Assembly (NCBI GenBank): GCA_964386325.1
Contig: CAYLQY010000015.1
Coordinates: 1 to 64,000, forward strand
Length of the DNA: 64,000 bases
DNA from: Anaerorhabdus sp964386325
Lineage (GTDB): Bacteria > Bacillota_I > Bacilli_A > Erysipelotrichales > Erysipelotrichaceae
Reading direction: 5' to 3'
The position numbers and the translations under genes are program-made. Shown here piece by piece: positions 1-7,960 of the stretch. The first letter of the stretch is position 1, and each line of letters begins with the position of its first letter. The notes beneath the pieces are model-generated. The model ran no database searches. It was not told where the DNA came from and saw only the letters and a program-made list of their open reading frames with translations.

Positions 1-40
1 TTTATCCTTTTTTTGACGTTCGTTGTTTAATTTCCTATTC

Positions 41-55
41 AGTTTTCAAAGATCA
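41..55 (-). promoter_or_regulatory. boxA-like antitermination element of an rRNA leader
   Basis: The minus strand reads TGATCTTTGAAAACT, very close to the boxA element found in leaders and spacers of Firmicute rRNA operons. It lies downstream of three promoters that point the same way, so it is most likely the leader of a 16S gene just outside the left edge. The rRNA gene itself is not in the window, so this is inferred. Confidence 0.65.
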
Positions 56-89
56 GTTTTGCTGTTTACCTCAGCGGTTCAGCTTGTTT

Positions 90-118
90 ATTGTATAACA
101 ATTTAGTTTTTTTTGCAA
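90..118 (-). promoter_or_regulatory. rRNA-type promoter, proximal of three
   Basis: On the minus strand a -35 TTGCAA (113-118) is followed by a 17-nt spacer and a -10 TACAAT (90-95). AAGCTGA-like sequence follows the -10, as in the two upstream copies. It points toward the left edge and the boxA. Confidence 0.7.
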
Positions 119-189
119 GCATTATTTTCAGTTTTTTTTGAAAGTTTTGCAAGCTTTGTTATCAATCGCTTCCCTGAGTCAGCTTTGTA

Positions 190-218
190 ATTGTATAACA
201 TTTCGAAGTCATATGCAA
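190..218 (-). promoter_or_regulatory. rRNA-type promoter, middle of three
   Basis: On the minus strand a -35 TTGCAT (213-218), 17-nt spacer and -10 TACAAT (190-195) lie exactly 100 bp upstream of the proximal promoter. The shared GTTATACAAT and AAAGCTGACTC context shows the copies are related. Confidence 0.7.
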
Positions 219-298
219 GCATATTTTTTCTTTTTTTTAACAAAGTTTTTTGTTAAGAAATCATGTTATTCAAGCCTTCTCTACGAGTCAGCTTTAAT

Positions 299-327
299 AA
301 TATATAACAGATACTAATAACATGCAA
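299..327 (-). promoter_or_regulatory. rRNA-type promoter, distal of three
   Basis: On the minus strand a -35 TTGCAT (322-327), 17-nt spacer and -10 TATATT (299-304) lie 109 bp upstream of the middle promoter, followed again by AAAGCTGACTC. Between the three promoters I see only A/T-rich filler. Confidence 0.65.
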
Positions 328-361
328 GTGTTTTTTGAAAATAAATCAAAAAAAATTTCAT

Positions 362-390
362 AAAAAAAATGAGGGCATTTTACCCTCATT
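362..390 (-). terminator. intrinsic terminator of the UPF0210 gene
   Basis: On the minus strand AATGAGGG and CCCTCATT form an 8-bp stem around a short loop, followed by a run of eight T. The stem contains the stop codon of the UPF0210 gene. It separates that gene from the rRNA promoters downstream. Confidence 0.85.
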
Positions 391-1747
391 AATTCTTCAA
401 ACTTTGTATCGGTGCTGGTATCCTTCCACCACGTTTCATCATAACTGTTGGTGCATATTTACTCACCTTCATAATAGGTCCACTACCTAGTAATCCACCA
501 AACTCTAATTCTTCATCTTCATCATGACCAATTGCAGGAATAATTCGTACTGCTGTGGTCTTACTATTAATCATTCCAATTGCTGCTTCATCCGCAATAA
601 TACCTGAAATAATATCAGCACTTGTATCACCAGGAACTACAATCATATCTAAACCTACCGAACATACTGCAGTCATTGCTTCTAGCTTCTCTAATGATAA
701 GGCACCACTGCGTGCAGCTTCAATCATTCCCGCATCTTCTGATACAGGAATAAATGCACCACTTAATCCACCAACATTGCCGCTAGCCATAACGCCACCT
801 TTTTTAACTGCATCATTTAACATCGCAAGACACGCCGTTGTCCCAGGTCCACCACATTGTTCTAACCCAATTTCTTCTAAAATATATGCTACTGAATCAC
901 CAACTGCTGGTGTCGGTGCTAATGATAAGTCCACAATTCCAAAAGGAACTCCTAAACGTTCGCTTGCAACAGTACCTACAAGTTGCCCCATGCGTGTAAT
1001 TTTGAATGCTGTTTTCTTAATGATTTCTGCAACTTCATCCATTGAACAATCTTTTCCGGCTTTTTTAATTGCACTACGAACAACACCAGGACCAGATACA
1101 CCTACATTTAAAACTAATTCAGGTTCAGAAACGCCATGGAATGCTCCCGCCATAAACGGATTATCTTCTACTGCATTACAGAAAACTACAAGTTTAGCTG
1201 CACCCAGGCATTGATTGTCTTTCGTAAGTTCAGCACTCTTTACGACAATCTCCCCCATTAATTTAACTGCATCCATATTAATTCCAGCACGAGTAGAACC
1301 AATATTAACACTACTACATACTTTATTTGTAACTGATAGGGCAAGTGGTATTGAATCAATCAACTTCTTTTCACCTTTTGTCATCCCTTTTTGTACCAGT
1401 GCAGAATATCCTCCAATAAAGTTAATACCAATCGTGTCAGCAGCACGATCCAATGTTTTTGCGTATTCCACTGGATCTCCTCCACTTACATCAACTAACA
1501 TACTAATGGGTGTCACTGAAACTCTCTTATTAATAATAGGAATTCCATACTCTTTAGAAATCTCATCACCAATACGCACTAAATCTTTCGCAACTGTTGT
1601 TATTTTGTTATAAATCTTCTCACATGACTTATGAATATCGGTATCTGCACAATCCAATAGCGAAATTCCCATTGTGATTGTACGAATATCCAAATCTTCT
1701 TCTTGAATCATTGTGATTGTTTCGACAATTTTATTTGTATTCAACAT
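389..1747 (-). CDS. UPF0210 (PFL/DUF711) family protein
   Basis: This 452-residue soluble protein belongs to the UPF0210 family, also called PFL or DUF711. The family is widespread in Firmicutes and some archaea, and its biochemical role is not settled. Glycine-rich stretches (GGPGTTACLA, GNVGGLSGAFIPVS) and a C-terminal GGLLGSGPIMKVS segment are typical, and the length fits a full-length member. There is no signal peptide or membrane segment. An AGGTG site lies a few bases before the ATG. It follows the ACT-domain gene by 8 bp and the two are clearly one operon. This pair is conserved in many Firmicutes, so the ACT protein probably senses a ligand for, or works with, the UPF0210 protein (inference). 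Confidence 0.9.
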   Translation of the reverse strand: MLNTNKIVETITMIQEEDLDIRTITMGISLLDCADTDIHKSCEKIYNKITTVAKDLVRIGDEISKEYGIPIINKRVSVTPISMLVDVSGGDPVEYAKTLDRAADTIGINFIGGYSALVQKGMTKGEKKLIDSIPLALSVTNKVCSSVNIGSTRAGINMDAVKLMGEIVVKSAELTKDNQCLGAAKLVVFCNAVEDNPFMAGAFHGVSEPELVLNVGVSGPGVVRSAIKKAGKDCSMDEVAEIIKKTAFKITRMGQLVGTVASERLGVPFGIVDLSLAPTPAVGDSVAYILEEIGLEQCGGPGTTACLAMLNDAVKKGGVMASGNVGGLSGAFIPVSEDAGMIEAARSGALSLEKLEAMTAVCSVGLDMIVVPGDTSADIISGIIADEAAIGMINSKTTAVRIIPAIGHDEDEELEFGGLLGSGPIMKVSKYAPTVMMKRGGRIPAPIQSLKN

Positions 1748-1755
1748 AATTTCAC

Positions 1756-2025
1756 CTAAATTGTATGCATTGCATTAAAAATATCTTCATGCATGACATG
1801 GATAACCAAATTATTTGCTTTTCCCTTTTCTTCTATATGATTTACAAATTCTACAAAACCATCTGTGTTTTTGTTAATTTCTACAATCATAAACATATTA
1901 AATACATCTTGAAGTACAGTTTGTGATACATCGACAATGTTTGCCTCATAATCTAAACATTCTTTGCTTACAAATGCTAAAATACCTGTTCTATCTTTTC
2001 CTACTACTGAAATAACTGCTCTCAT
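1756..2025 (-). CDS. ACT-domain protein, UPF0237 family
   Basis: This 89-residue protein is a single ACT domain of the UPF0237 type. It opens with MRAVISVVGKDRTGILAFVS, the usual first strand and ligand loop, and ACT domains bind amino acids or other small molecules. It has no catalytic domain and normally acts as a dimer. It is the first gene of a two-gene operon with the UPF0210 protein. AGGTGAGG lies upstream of the ATG. The 208 bp upstream of it hold an imperfect 10-bp stem-loop near 2145-2175 with no U run, and no promoter I would defend. Confidence 0.9.
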   Translation of the reverse strand: MRAVISVVGKDRTGILAFVSKECLDYEANIVDVSQTVLQDVFNMFMIVEINKNTDGFVEFVNHIEEKGKANNLVIHVMHEDIFNAMHTI

Positions 2026-2233
2026 ACCTTTTCCCTCACCTTTTTTATATCCCTGTTTGTTTTCCCATGATTGCCACTATTACAATCATAGAATCACAAT
2101 GTAGTGTCACTATTCTTTTTCATAAAGATCTAGCTTCTACGTCATCGCAAAGGCTATTTCTAGAATAGTCCTTTCAACTATTGTAAATGAAGATTCCTCT
2201 TCCTTCAACATAACTCTAACTATTTCTCATTAT

Positions 2234-3331
2234 TTATTTTATTTCACTTAGTAGTACATCATTATATGCTAATTCTTCTAAGAAAACTTCTTTTGTTAAT
2301 TTCATATTTTCTAATTCTTCTTCGTTACAATCTTTAGATTCTTCGTTAATGAAATCATACGTACATGTAGATCCAATTACTTCAGCACGATCTGTGTTCC
2401 AGTTATAAACGAATAAATCTTTATTTGTTTTAATACTGAATGTTGATTCTTCAAAATTAAATGTATAGATTTCTGTTCCCCAATCATACATAACGATAGA
2501 TTCATTTTCACTATCAACTTCATAACCATATTTTTCAATTAAACTTTTTCTTAGTCCTTCAATACTCGTTACAGAATCTTTTGGGGTTTCTTGCGATACT
2601 GTGAATGCTTCTAAATCGAGTGGATACTCAACGACTGTTGTCCCTTCATTACTCCATGCTTGGCTAATTATTGTATGTGTTTTTAGTTTTTCTGAATCTA
2701 CACTCACTTCAATATCAAATTCTCTACTCTTAACGAATCCGTTTTGTATTTCATATTCTAAAGTTCCCTTTTGTACTGTTAACTTAGTTTCATCTAGTCC
2801 AAATAGTAGACCCGCTAACTCTTTAACATATTCTGGATCTAATTCTAACTTGTAATATTTCGCATCTTCTATGACCTTTGAATCCACTAATTTCTTTACT
2901 GTTGGAGTATCATAAGCACTCATTGTGATATTTTGCATATACAATGTCATAAATTCTGTATATTCTGCGTTTGTTTTTTGTTTGGCTTCTGCCTCTTCTA
3001 AATACAACGATCCATCTTTATACCACAAGTTGCTTTCCGTAACTTCGCTTGTTCCTTCAAATTCATAATTTGTTGAATTATAAATTGAAACTTCATTTTT
3101 ATTATCACCATTGTTTGAATAAACAATTTCATCATTTTGTACTGAATATTTTATGTCATCAATTTCATTTGTCTGTTTTATTGAATTACTTAACGTATAA
3201 TTATCCAGACTCTTTGTGGCATTCATGGCATCACTATATTCTTTCAATATTGCACTGTTGTCTTCAATCTTTGCTGTACACCCCATTAATACAAGTGCAA
3301 GCATCATTATTAATATATTAATTTTTTTCAT
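2234..3331 (-). CDS. putative lipoprotein of unknown function
   Basis: A 365-residue lipoprotein. The signal peptide ends in LVLMGC with the lipidated Cys at residue 18, so the mature protein should be anchored outside the cytoplasmic membrane. The rest is acidic, mostly beta-rich in appearance, without repeats or membrane segments. I recognise no catalytic motif. The body alternates short polar strands (TKLTVQKGTLEYEIQNGF) reminiscent of LolA/LppX-like lipoprotein folds, but that is only an impression. AAGGTGAAG precedes the ATG and it has its own promoter. It appears monocistronic. Confidence 0.75.
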   Translation of the reverse strand: MKKINILIMMLALVLMGCTAKIEDNSAILKEYSDAMNATKSLDNYTLSNSIKQTNEIDDIKYSVQNDEIVYSNNGDNKNEVSIYNSTNYEFEGTSEVTESNLWYKDGSLYLEEAEAKQKTNAEYTEFMTLYMQNITMSAYDTPTVKKLVDSKVIEDAKYYKLELDPEYVKELAGLLFGLDETKLTVQKGTLEYEIQNGFVKSREFDIEVSVDSEKLKTHTIISQAWSNEGTTVVEYPLDLEAFTVSQETPKDSVTSIEGLRKSLIEKYGYEVDSENESIVMYDWGTEIYTFNFEESTFSIKTNKDLFVYNWNTDRAEVIGSTCTYDFINEESKDCNEEELENMKLTKEVFLEELAYNDVLLSEIK

Positions 3332-3350
3332 TTCTTCACCTTTACTTTTT

Positions 3351-3390
3351 CTTGAGTTTTCTCAAGTTAGATTAAATTATACCAATTTTT
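3351..3390 (-). promoter_or_regulatory. promoter and 5' stem-loop of the lipoprotein gene
   Basis: On the minus strand an extended -10, TGGTATAAT (core 3376-3381), lies upstream of the lipoprotein gene; the -35 is poor. A small hairpin CTTGAG-AAAA-CTCAAG (3351-3366) sits almost at the predicted mRNA 5' end and may protect it from decay. Confidence 0.6.
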
Positions 3391-3395
3391 CATAA

Positions 3396-3452
3396 TTATA
3401 AAAAGAGTAGTTATACAGTGATTTCAATATGACCACTTTTTAACTACTCTTT
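3396..3452 (-). terminator. stem-loop terminator after the small two-gene operon
   Basis: AAAGAGTAGTT and its perfect complement AACTACTCTTT are separated by 29 nt. On the minus strand the stem is followed by TTTTTAT. It ends the 79-residue/160-residue gene pair upstream. The long loop makes it a weaker terminator than others here. Confidence 0.55.
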
Positions 3453-3539
3453 AAAATAATTTATACTTATTTAGTTTTCTCAAAAACCTAAATCATCCAA
3501 TAAAACAAATATCCAATCTAAGTAATACTATTATTTTGA

Positions 3540-3779
3540 TTACCATTCTCTTTCATTGATGTAAACTTGTTCATCCTTAGCCTTTACTGAGTCTATATTA
3601 ACTTCTTTTACTTTTGATTCATCTAATGAGTACCACGTAATCTTTTTTTTCTTACGAAATGGATTAAGGTAAGATAAACCTTTACCAATAGTATCCCAAA
3701 AAAATATCCATAAGCGACAAACCATAAATGAAACAAATGATAAAACAAGAACTACACCAAGCAACTCTAAGATGCTCAT
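3540..3779 (-). CDS. small membrane protein of unknown function
   Basis: A 79-residue protein with one or two hydrophobic segments (residues about 4-30, LLGVVLVLSFVSFMVCRLWI), a basic stretch (FRKKKK) and a polar C-terminal tail, so it is probably membrane-inserted with a cytoplasmic tail. Its ATG overlaps the TAA of the upstream gene (TAATG), so the two are translationally coupled. I do not recognise the family. Coupling to a soluble partner suggests they act together. Confidence 0.65.
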   Translation of the reverse strand: MSILELLGVVLVLSFVSFMVCRLWIFFWDTIGKGLSYLNPFRKKKKITWYSLDESKVKEVNIDSVKAKDEQVYINEREW

Positions 3780-4261
3780 TATTTACCTCTAAACTTGTTC
3801 CAAAAAGATTCAAAATCCATTATTGTTCCAGGTTGATATACATACGCAAAGTACTCACTATCATACTCTTCCATTAAATAGAACTGCGTGTATCCTGCCA
3901 TTAGACCACCCTCATGATAGATAAGATAAGCTGCTCCATCAGGACCTGTCTTCGCTTTTTTTATATGTCCTTTTTGAAACATCACAGGTTCTCCACATCC
4001 ATCTAAATCTGGTGAAGTTTGAATTAATATAAGGCTCATATCATTTTCACGATAACCTAAAATATAACTTCCATATAAATACGTTGTTTTCCGTGCCAAA
4101 ATATAATTACTTGTCTTAACTTCTGATGTATATGCATATACAACTTTATAACCTTCGTTATCTTCTACAACTTGATTGAATAGAGCTTTGATTTTTGCTT
4201 TATTTGCATCGCTCTTAGCAATATCCCATTCTTTTTTCTTCCCGAATCCAAATAACCCCAT
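3779..4261 (-). CDS. unknown soluble protein coupled to a small membrane protein
   Basis: A 160-residue protein of unknown function. I chose the ATG at 4261 because GAGGAGG lies six bases before it; the five-codon extension upstream would bury that site. The N-terminus GLFGFGKKKEWD is short and basic, followed by a mixed alpha/beta body with many aromatic residues (YLIYHEGG, YFAYVYQPG) and no signal peptide or membrane segment. No motif identifies a reaction. The stop codon overlaps the start of the membrane protein gene downstream, so both form one operon. Confidence 0.7.
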   Translation of the reverse strand: MGLFGFGKKKEWDIAKSDANKAKIKALFNQVVEDNEGYKVVYAYTSEVKTSNYILARKTTYLYGSYILGYRENDMSLILIQTSPDLDGCGEPVMFQKGHIKKAKTGPDGAAYLIYHEGGLMAGYTQFYLMEEYDSEYFAYVYQPGTIMDFESFWNKFRGK

Positions 4262-4326
4262 AAAATACCTCCTCATCGCGTTAATGATATAGTATTTTAG
4301 TTTTATTTGGGTTATATCTTATCTAT

Positions 4327-5526
4327 TTATTGAGCATAAGCGTTGATAAATCGTTCAAGTTCTTTCCATGTTACTGGAATTACACTTGCATGTCTTGGTT
4401 GTTCCATAGGAGCTACCACATCTGTCAACATATTCACTTCGCTAAACTCTCCCGAACTAACATCATAGGTCAGTTTTGCCTGAAATTGTTTTCTTGTATA
4501 ATCATCATAATAAAGAATATAATCATAGTCTCTTTTCATATAGAAAGGTCCTTCACTTTGATGACCTGTAATATATGTGTCCGAGAATTCATCAAACCCT
4601 AAGTAATCACTATCAGAGAATCCCAGAAATAACTGTGAGTGCTCCTCCATAGGTTCTCTTTCATCTTTTAATACAATTGTATAATTATACCCATTCTTTA
4701 TAATTGTTCCATCAATAACTGGATATCCTGTATCTAATAGTTTTTTAGGATATGAAATTTCATTTAAATCTGGCGATAAATTGTAATACATTCCACCATC
4801 TTCAGGACTTGACCAATAAATTACATAGTTATCAATTCTTCGATCATAAAATGCTTCTGGTGCCCAAGCTTGCTTTTCTGACATTTTCAACTCATCAGAC
4901 GATGAATTTACTTGTAATAGTCTTTCGTTTTCAAACGTCACACCATCTTTACTGTCCCATGCATAAATTGAAGGATTATCCCACCCTTGTGTTGCAATCA
5001 TCGAAAAGCTACCATCTTTCATTCTTACAAGGAAAGGATCACGAACTTGTTTAGTTCCTATCTTTGCTTTAAAGATAGGTTCATCATTATTCAAGAGATA
5101 CCACAGTGTCCCATTGTATGTATATGCTAGTTTAGGGTTTTCATAATCTTCTCCACTACCACCAAAATAACTCATAACATAACCTACACGTGGATCTAGC
5201 AATACTATATTTTCAAAAACTAATTCTTCATTATTAATAACCAATTCCAAGACTATTGGTTCATATTCTTTTGCATCATCAGTCTTAATAATTTTATTAT
5301 CAATGATTTCAGCGTTACCTTCTTGTATTTGCCAAGAAACCGGATTTCCTTCTTTATCCAAAGGTAATTCACTTTCTGCGAAAATAAAACTATCTAGACT
5401 TTGGTTATAATAATCAAATACTGCATTGCTAGTATTTGGATTTGAAGTTACTTCAAAAGAAGGTTGAGTACCTTTTGAACAACCTCCTAAAAATACAATT
5501 AATATCACCAGTACTATTTTTTTCAT
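4327..5526 (-). CDS. lipoprotein with a GH43-like beta-propeller
   Basis: A 399-residue lipoprotein. The signal peptide ends in FLGGC (Cys16). The body resembles the five-bladed propeller of glycoside hydrolase families 43/62 and relatives: DPFLVRMKDGSFSMIATQGW, the hallmark AWAPEAFYD with a candidate acid, and SEGPFYMKRDYDYILYY, where the conserved SEGP region lies. Such proteins cleave arabinose- or xylose-containing chains, or bind them. Substrate is unknown, and the lipid anchor suggests action on the cell surface. No ribosome binding site precedes the ATG; a TATAAT lies six bases upstream, so the mRNA may be leaderless. The start is supported by the signal peptide. Confidence 0.75.
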   Translation of the reverse strand: MKKIVLVILIVFLGGCSKGTQPSFEVTSNPNTSNAVFDYYNQSLDSFIFAESELPLDKEGNPVSWQIQEGNAEIIDNKIIKTDDAKEYEPIVLELVINNEELVFENIVLLDPRVGYVMSYFGGSGEDYENPKLAYTYNGTLWYLLNNDEPIFKAKIGTKQVRDPFLVRMKDGSFSMIATQGWDNPSIYAWDSKDGVTFENERLLQVNSSSDELKMSEKQAWAPEAFYDRRIDNYVIYWSSPEDGGMYYNLSPDLNEISYPKKLLDTGYPVIDGTIIKNGYNYTIVLKDEREPMEEHSQLFLGFSDSDYLGFDEFSDTYITGHQSEGPFYMKRDYDYILYYDDYTRKQFQAKLTYDVSSGEFSEVNMLTDVVAPMEQPRHASVIPVTWKELERFINAYAQ

Positions 5527-5532
5527 ATTTCT

Positions 5533-5561
5533 ATTATAACAAATATATGTAGTGATAAGAA
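5533..5561 (-). promoter_or_regulatory. promoter giving a probable leaderless mRNA
   Basis: On the minus strand the -10 TATAAT (5533-5538) sits only six bases from the ATG of the GH43-like gene. A poor -35 (TTCTTA, 5556-5561) lies 17 bases upstream. Transcription would begin at or near the A of the ATG. Confidence 0.6.
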
Positions 5562-5623
5562 CTTAAATACAAGGTGTTACCATTTCTTAAGAGTTCCAGT
5601 ACATTTATTATCTTCAATAAACA

Positions 5624-5655
5624 TTAAAAAAACTCCAATCCGAAGATTAGAGTTT
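5624..5655 (-). terminator. terminator of the S10-spc-alpha operon
   Basis: On the minus strand AAACTCTAATC pairs with GATTGGAGTTT (one G-U) around a TTCG tetraloop, followed by T-rich sequence. It lies directly after rplQ, the last gene of the long ribosomal operon. Confidence 0.88.
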
Positions 5656-5667
5656 ACTAAGTTTGAA

Positions 5668-6030
5668 CTAAACTAATTCAATGATAGCCATTGGAGCATT
5701 ATCTCCACGGCGGTTACCAGTTTTTATTACACGAGTATATCCACCATTACGTTCTTTGTATTTTGGTGCAACTTCGTCGAATAATTTTTGAAGAACTGTT
5801 TGTTCAGTTTTTTCATCAGCAACAACGTTACGGATATAAGCAGCAGCTTGACGACGAGCGTGTAAGTCACCGCGTTTCCCTAAAGTAATCATTTCATCAA
5901 CAACTGAACGAAGATCTTTTGCCTTCATTTCAGTAGTTTCGATTTTTCCATGAAGGATTACTGATGTTGCCATATTTCTAAGCATCGCTTTGCGATGGTC
6001 AGCATTACGTCCAAATTTACGATTCCACAT
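5668..6030 (-). CDS. rplQ: 50S ribosomal protein L17
   Basis: L17 (120 residues, normal length) is a large-subunit protein near the exit of the peptide tunnel. The N-terminus MWNRKFGRNADHRKAMLRNM and the C-terminal GGYTRVIKTGNRRGDNAPMA are diagnostic. It follows rpoA by 20 bp with its own ribosome binding site. It closes the operon and is followed within 15 bp by a strong terminator. Confidence 0.98.
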   Translation of the reverse strand: MWNRKFGRNADHRKAMLRNMATSVILHGKIETTEMKAKDLRSVVDEMITLGKRGDLHARRQAAAYIRNVVADEKTEQTVLQKLFDEVAPKYKERNGGYTRVIKTGNRRGDNAPMAIIELV

Positions 6031-6050
6031 TGTCCTATTCCTCCTTGCTA

Positions 6051-7010
6051 TTAGTCAAATGATTTAAAGCTAAAACCAAGTTCATAGATTTTATCTTTAA
6101 CTTCTTTAAGAGACTTCTTACCTAAGTTACGAACTCTCATCATTTCATCTTCAGTCTTTTGAGTTAATTCCTCAACAGTTTGAATACCAGCACGTTTTAA
6201 ACAGTTATAAGAACGTACAGATAAGTCTAAATCTTCAATCATCATTACAAGACCTTTATTAACTACTTCACCATTAGCGTCTTTAATGCAAGATTCCATA
6301 TCCACTACTGAATCTTGAATATTAGCTAGAATGTCGAGGTGATCAATAAGAATCTTAGACCCTAATGCCAAAGACATTTGAGGAGTAATTGAACCATTAG
6401 TATATACTTCAACAACTAAACGATCATATTTAGCATCTTGTCCCACACGAGTTGGCTCAACTTCATATGCAACACGTTCAATTGGTGTATAAATTGAGTC
6501 TGTATAAACAGTTCCAATACCTTGAGATGATCCTTGATAAAGTGCTTTATTACCGTCAGCACTTATGTAGCCACGGCCGTTACGAGCTTTCAGTTCCATT
6601 TCAAGAACGCCACCTTTTTCAAGATGTGCAATCTCTAGATCTTTGTTTAAAACTTCTACACCAGCAGGACAAATAATATCACCTGCTGTAACAGTGCATG
6701 GTCCTTTTGCTGAAATCTTTAATGTATAGATTTCATCATCTTCAATTTTCATAATCAATTGCTTGATGTTTAGAATCATCATTGTAACGTCTTCTAATAC
6801 ACCAGGAATTGAAGTGAATTCATGATAAACGCCATCTACTTTTATGCAGTAAACAGCTGCTCCCGGTAAAGAGGAAAGTAAAACACGTCTAAGTGCATTT
6901 CCGATTGTTGTTCCAAAACCTCTTTCCAAAGGTTCAATTACGAATTTTCCGTAATTATCTGATTCAACATATTCCTTAACTTCAAAATTGGCACGTTCAA
7001 ATTTTTGCAT
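6051..7010 (-). CDS. rpoA: RNA polymerase alpha subunit
   Basis: The 319-residue alpha subunit nucleates RNA polymerase assembly. The N-terminal dimerisation domain contains EPLERGFGTTIGNALRRVLL. The C-terminal domain (about residues 250-315) contains VRNLGKKSLKEVKDKI, the helix-hairpin-helix that touches UP elements and activators. Both domains are complete. It lies between rpsK and rplQ, the standard alpha-operon position, so polymerase and ribosome synthesis are co-transcribed. Confidence 0.98.
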   Translation of the reverse strand: MQKFERANFEVKEYVESDNYGKFVIEPLERGFGTTIGNALRRVLLSSLPGAAVYCIKVDGVYHEFTSIPGVLEDVTMMILNIKQLIMKIEDDEIYTLKISAKGPCTVTAGDIICPAGVEVLNKDLEIAHLEKGGVLEMELKARNGRGYISADGNKALYQGSSQGIGTVYTDSIYTPIERVAYEVEPTRVGQDAKYDRLVVEVYTNGSITPQMSLALGSKILIDHLDILANIQDSVVDMESCIKDANGEVVNKGLVMMIEDLDLSVRSYNCLKRAGIQTVEELTQKTEDEMMRVRNLGKKSLKEVKDKIYELGFSFKSFD

Positions 7011-7035
7011 ATCGTGTTCCCTCCTTCTTTATCTA

Positions 7036-7428
7036 TTAACCACGAGGTCGTTTTGGTGGACGACATCCGTTATGTGGAATTGGAGTTACATCATTGATAA
7101 CTGTAATTTCAAGTCCTGCTGTTTGAAGTGATCTAACAGCTGCTTCACGTCCAGGACCAGGTCCTTTAACGCTTACTTCTACTACTTTCATTCCATGATC
7201 TACGGCTGCTTTTGCAGCTGCTTCACCACACATTTGTGCAGCATATGGAGTTGATTTACGAGATCCTTTATATCCTAACGCTCCAGCACTTGACCAAGCG
7301 ATAGCATTTCCAGCTTCGTCAGTGATAGTCACGATGGTATTGTTAAACGTTGAATGAATGTGAGCTACACCTTTAGCGACATTCTTACGTACACGTTTTT
7401 TACGTGTTGTTGATTTTGCATTTGCCAT
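7036..7428 (-). CDS. rpsK: 30S ribosomal protein S11
   Basis: S11 (130 residues) binds 16S rRNA on the platform near the E site. HIHSTFNNTIVTITDEAGN and the C-terminal NDVTPIPHNGCRPPKRPRG are conserved signatures, and the basic N-terminal tail is complete. It sits 18 bp after rpsM, with a ribosome binding site before the ATG. Confidence 0.98.
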   Translation of the reverse strand: MANAKSTTRKKRVRKNVAKGVAHIHSTFNNTIVTITDEAGNAIAWSSAGALGYKGSRKSTPYAAQMCGEAAAKAAVDHGMKVVEVSVKGPGPGREAAVRSLQTAGLEITVINDVTPIPHNGCRPPKRPRG

Positions 7429-7446
7429 TGTCTTCTCCTCCTATCA

Positions 7447-7812
7447 CTATTTCTTCTTATTCGCTACTGTACGACGAGGTCCTTTACGTGTACGAGCATT
7501 TGTTTTTGTTCTTTGTCCGCGAACTGGTAATCCACGTCTATGACGCATTCCACGGTAACATCCAATTTCCATTAGACGTTTGATATTAAGTTGAACTTCA
7601 CGACGAAGATCACCTTCTACTTTAATTTTGTCTATTTCTTGACGAATTGCATTAACTTGTTCATCGCTTAAATCTTTTACGCGGATGCTTTCGTTAATGT
7701 TGCTATCCTTAAGAATTTTAGCCGCTGTTGATGGGCCAATTCCGTAGATATAAGTTAGAGATATTACTACACGTTTGTCACGTGGAATATCTACGCCTGC
7801 AATACGAGCCAT
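7447..7812 (-). CDS. rpsM: 30S ribosomal protein S13
   Basis: S13 (121 residues) sits in the head of the small subunit and forms bridges to the large subunit. MARIAGVDIPRDKRV and the basic tail RGLPVRGQRTKTNARTRKGP are diagnostic. It is separated by 14 bp from rpmJ upstream and 18 bp from rpsK downstream. Confidence 0.98.
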   Translation of the reverse strand: MARIAGVDIPRDKRVVISLTYIYGIGPSTAAKILKDSNINESIRVKDLSDEQVNAIRQEIDKIKVEGDLRREVQLNIKRLMEIGCYRGMRHRRGLPVRGQRTKTNARTRKGPRRTVANKKK

Positions 7813-7826
7813 ATCTTATTTTCCTC

Positions 7827-7943
7827 CTAGTTTCCTTGACGTTGTTTGTGTTTAGGGTTTTCACAAATTACCATAACGGTACCTTTGCGTTTGATGATTC
7901 GGCACTTATCACAAATCGGTTTGACTGATGGTCTTACTTTCAT
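7827..7943 (-). CDS. rpmJ: 50S ribosomal protein L36
   Basis: A 38-residue protein read directly from the sequence. It begins MKVRPSVKPICDKC and carries a zinc ribbon formed by CDKC, a third Cys (VICE) and a His (PKHKQRQG), so it is the zinc-binding form of L36. It is in the usual place between infA and rpsM, with gaps of 17 and 14 bp. It ends with TAG and AGGAGG for rpsM follows at once. Confidence 0.96.
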   Translation of the reverse strand: MKVRPSVKPICDKCRIIKRKGTVMVICENPKHKQRQGN

Positions 7944-7960
7944 GTGTTTTCCCTCCTAGA

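Noticed and set aside
1..388. tRNA or rRNA gene at the left edge
   Set aside because: Only promoters, a boxA and filler are visible; no conserved rRNA or tRNA core lies within the window.
555..1613. Long antisense open frames over the UPF0210 gene
   Set aside because: They mirror the codon pattern of the real gene, have no ribosome binding site and match no family.
2145..2175. Stem-loop as terminator of the upstream lipoprotein gene
   Set aside because: The stem is imperfect and no U run follows; the gap shows no clear terminator.
4261..4276. Upstream start for the 160-residue protein
   Set aside because: It would place the strong ribosome binding site inside the coding sequence.
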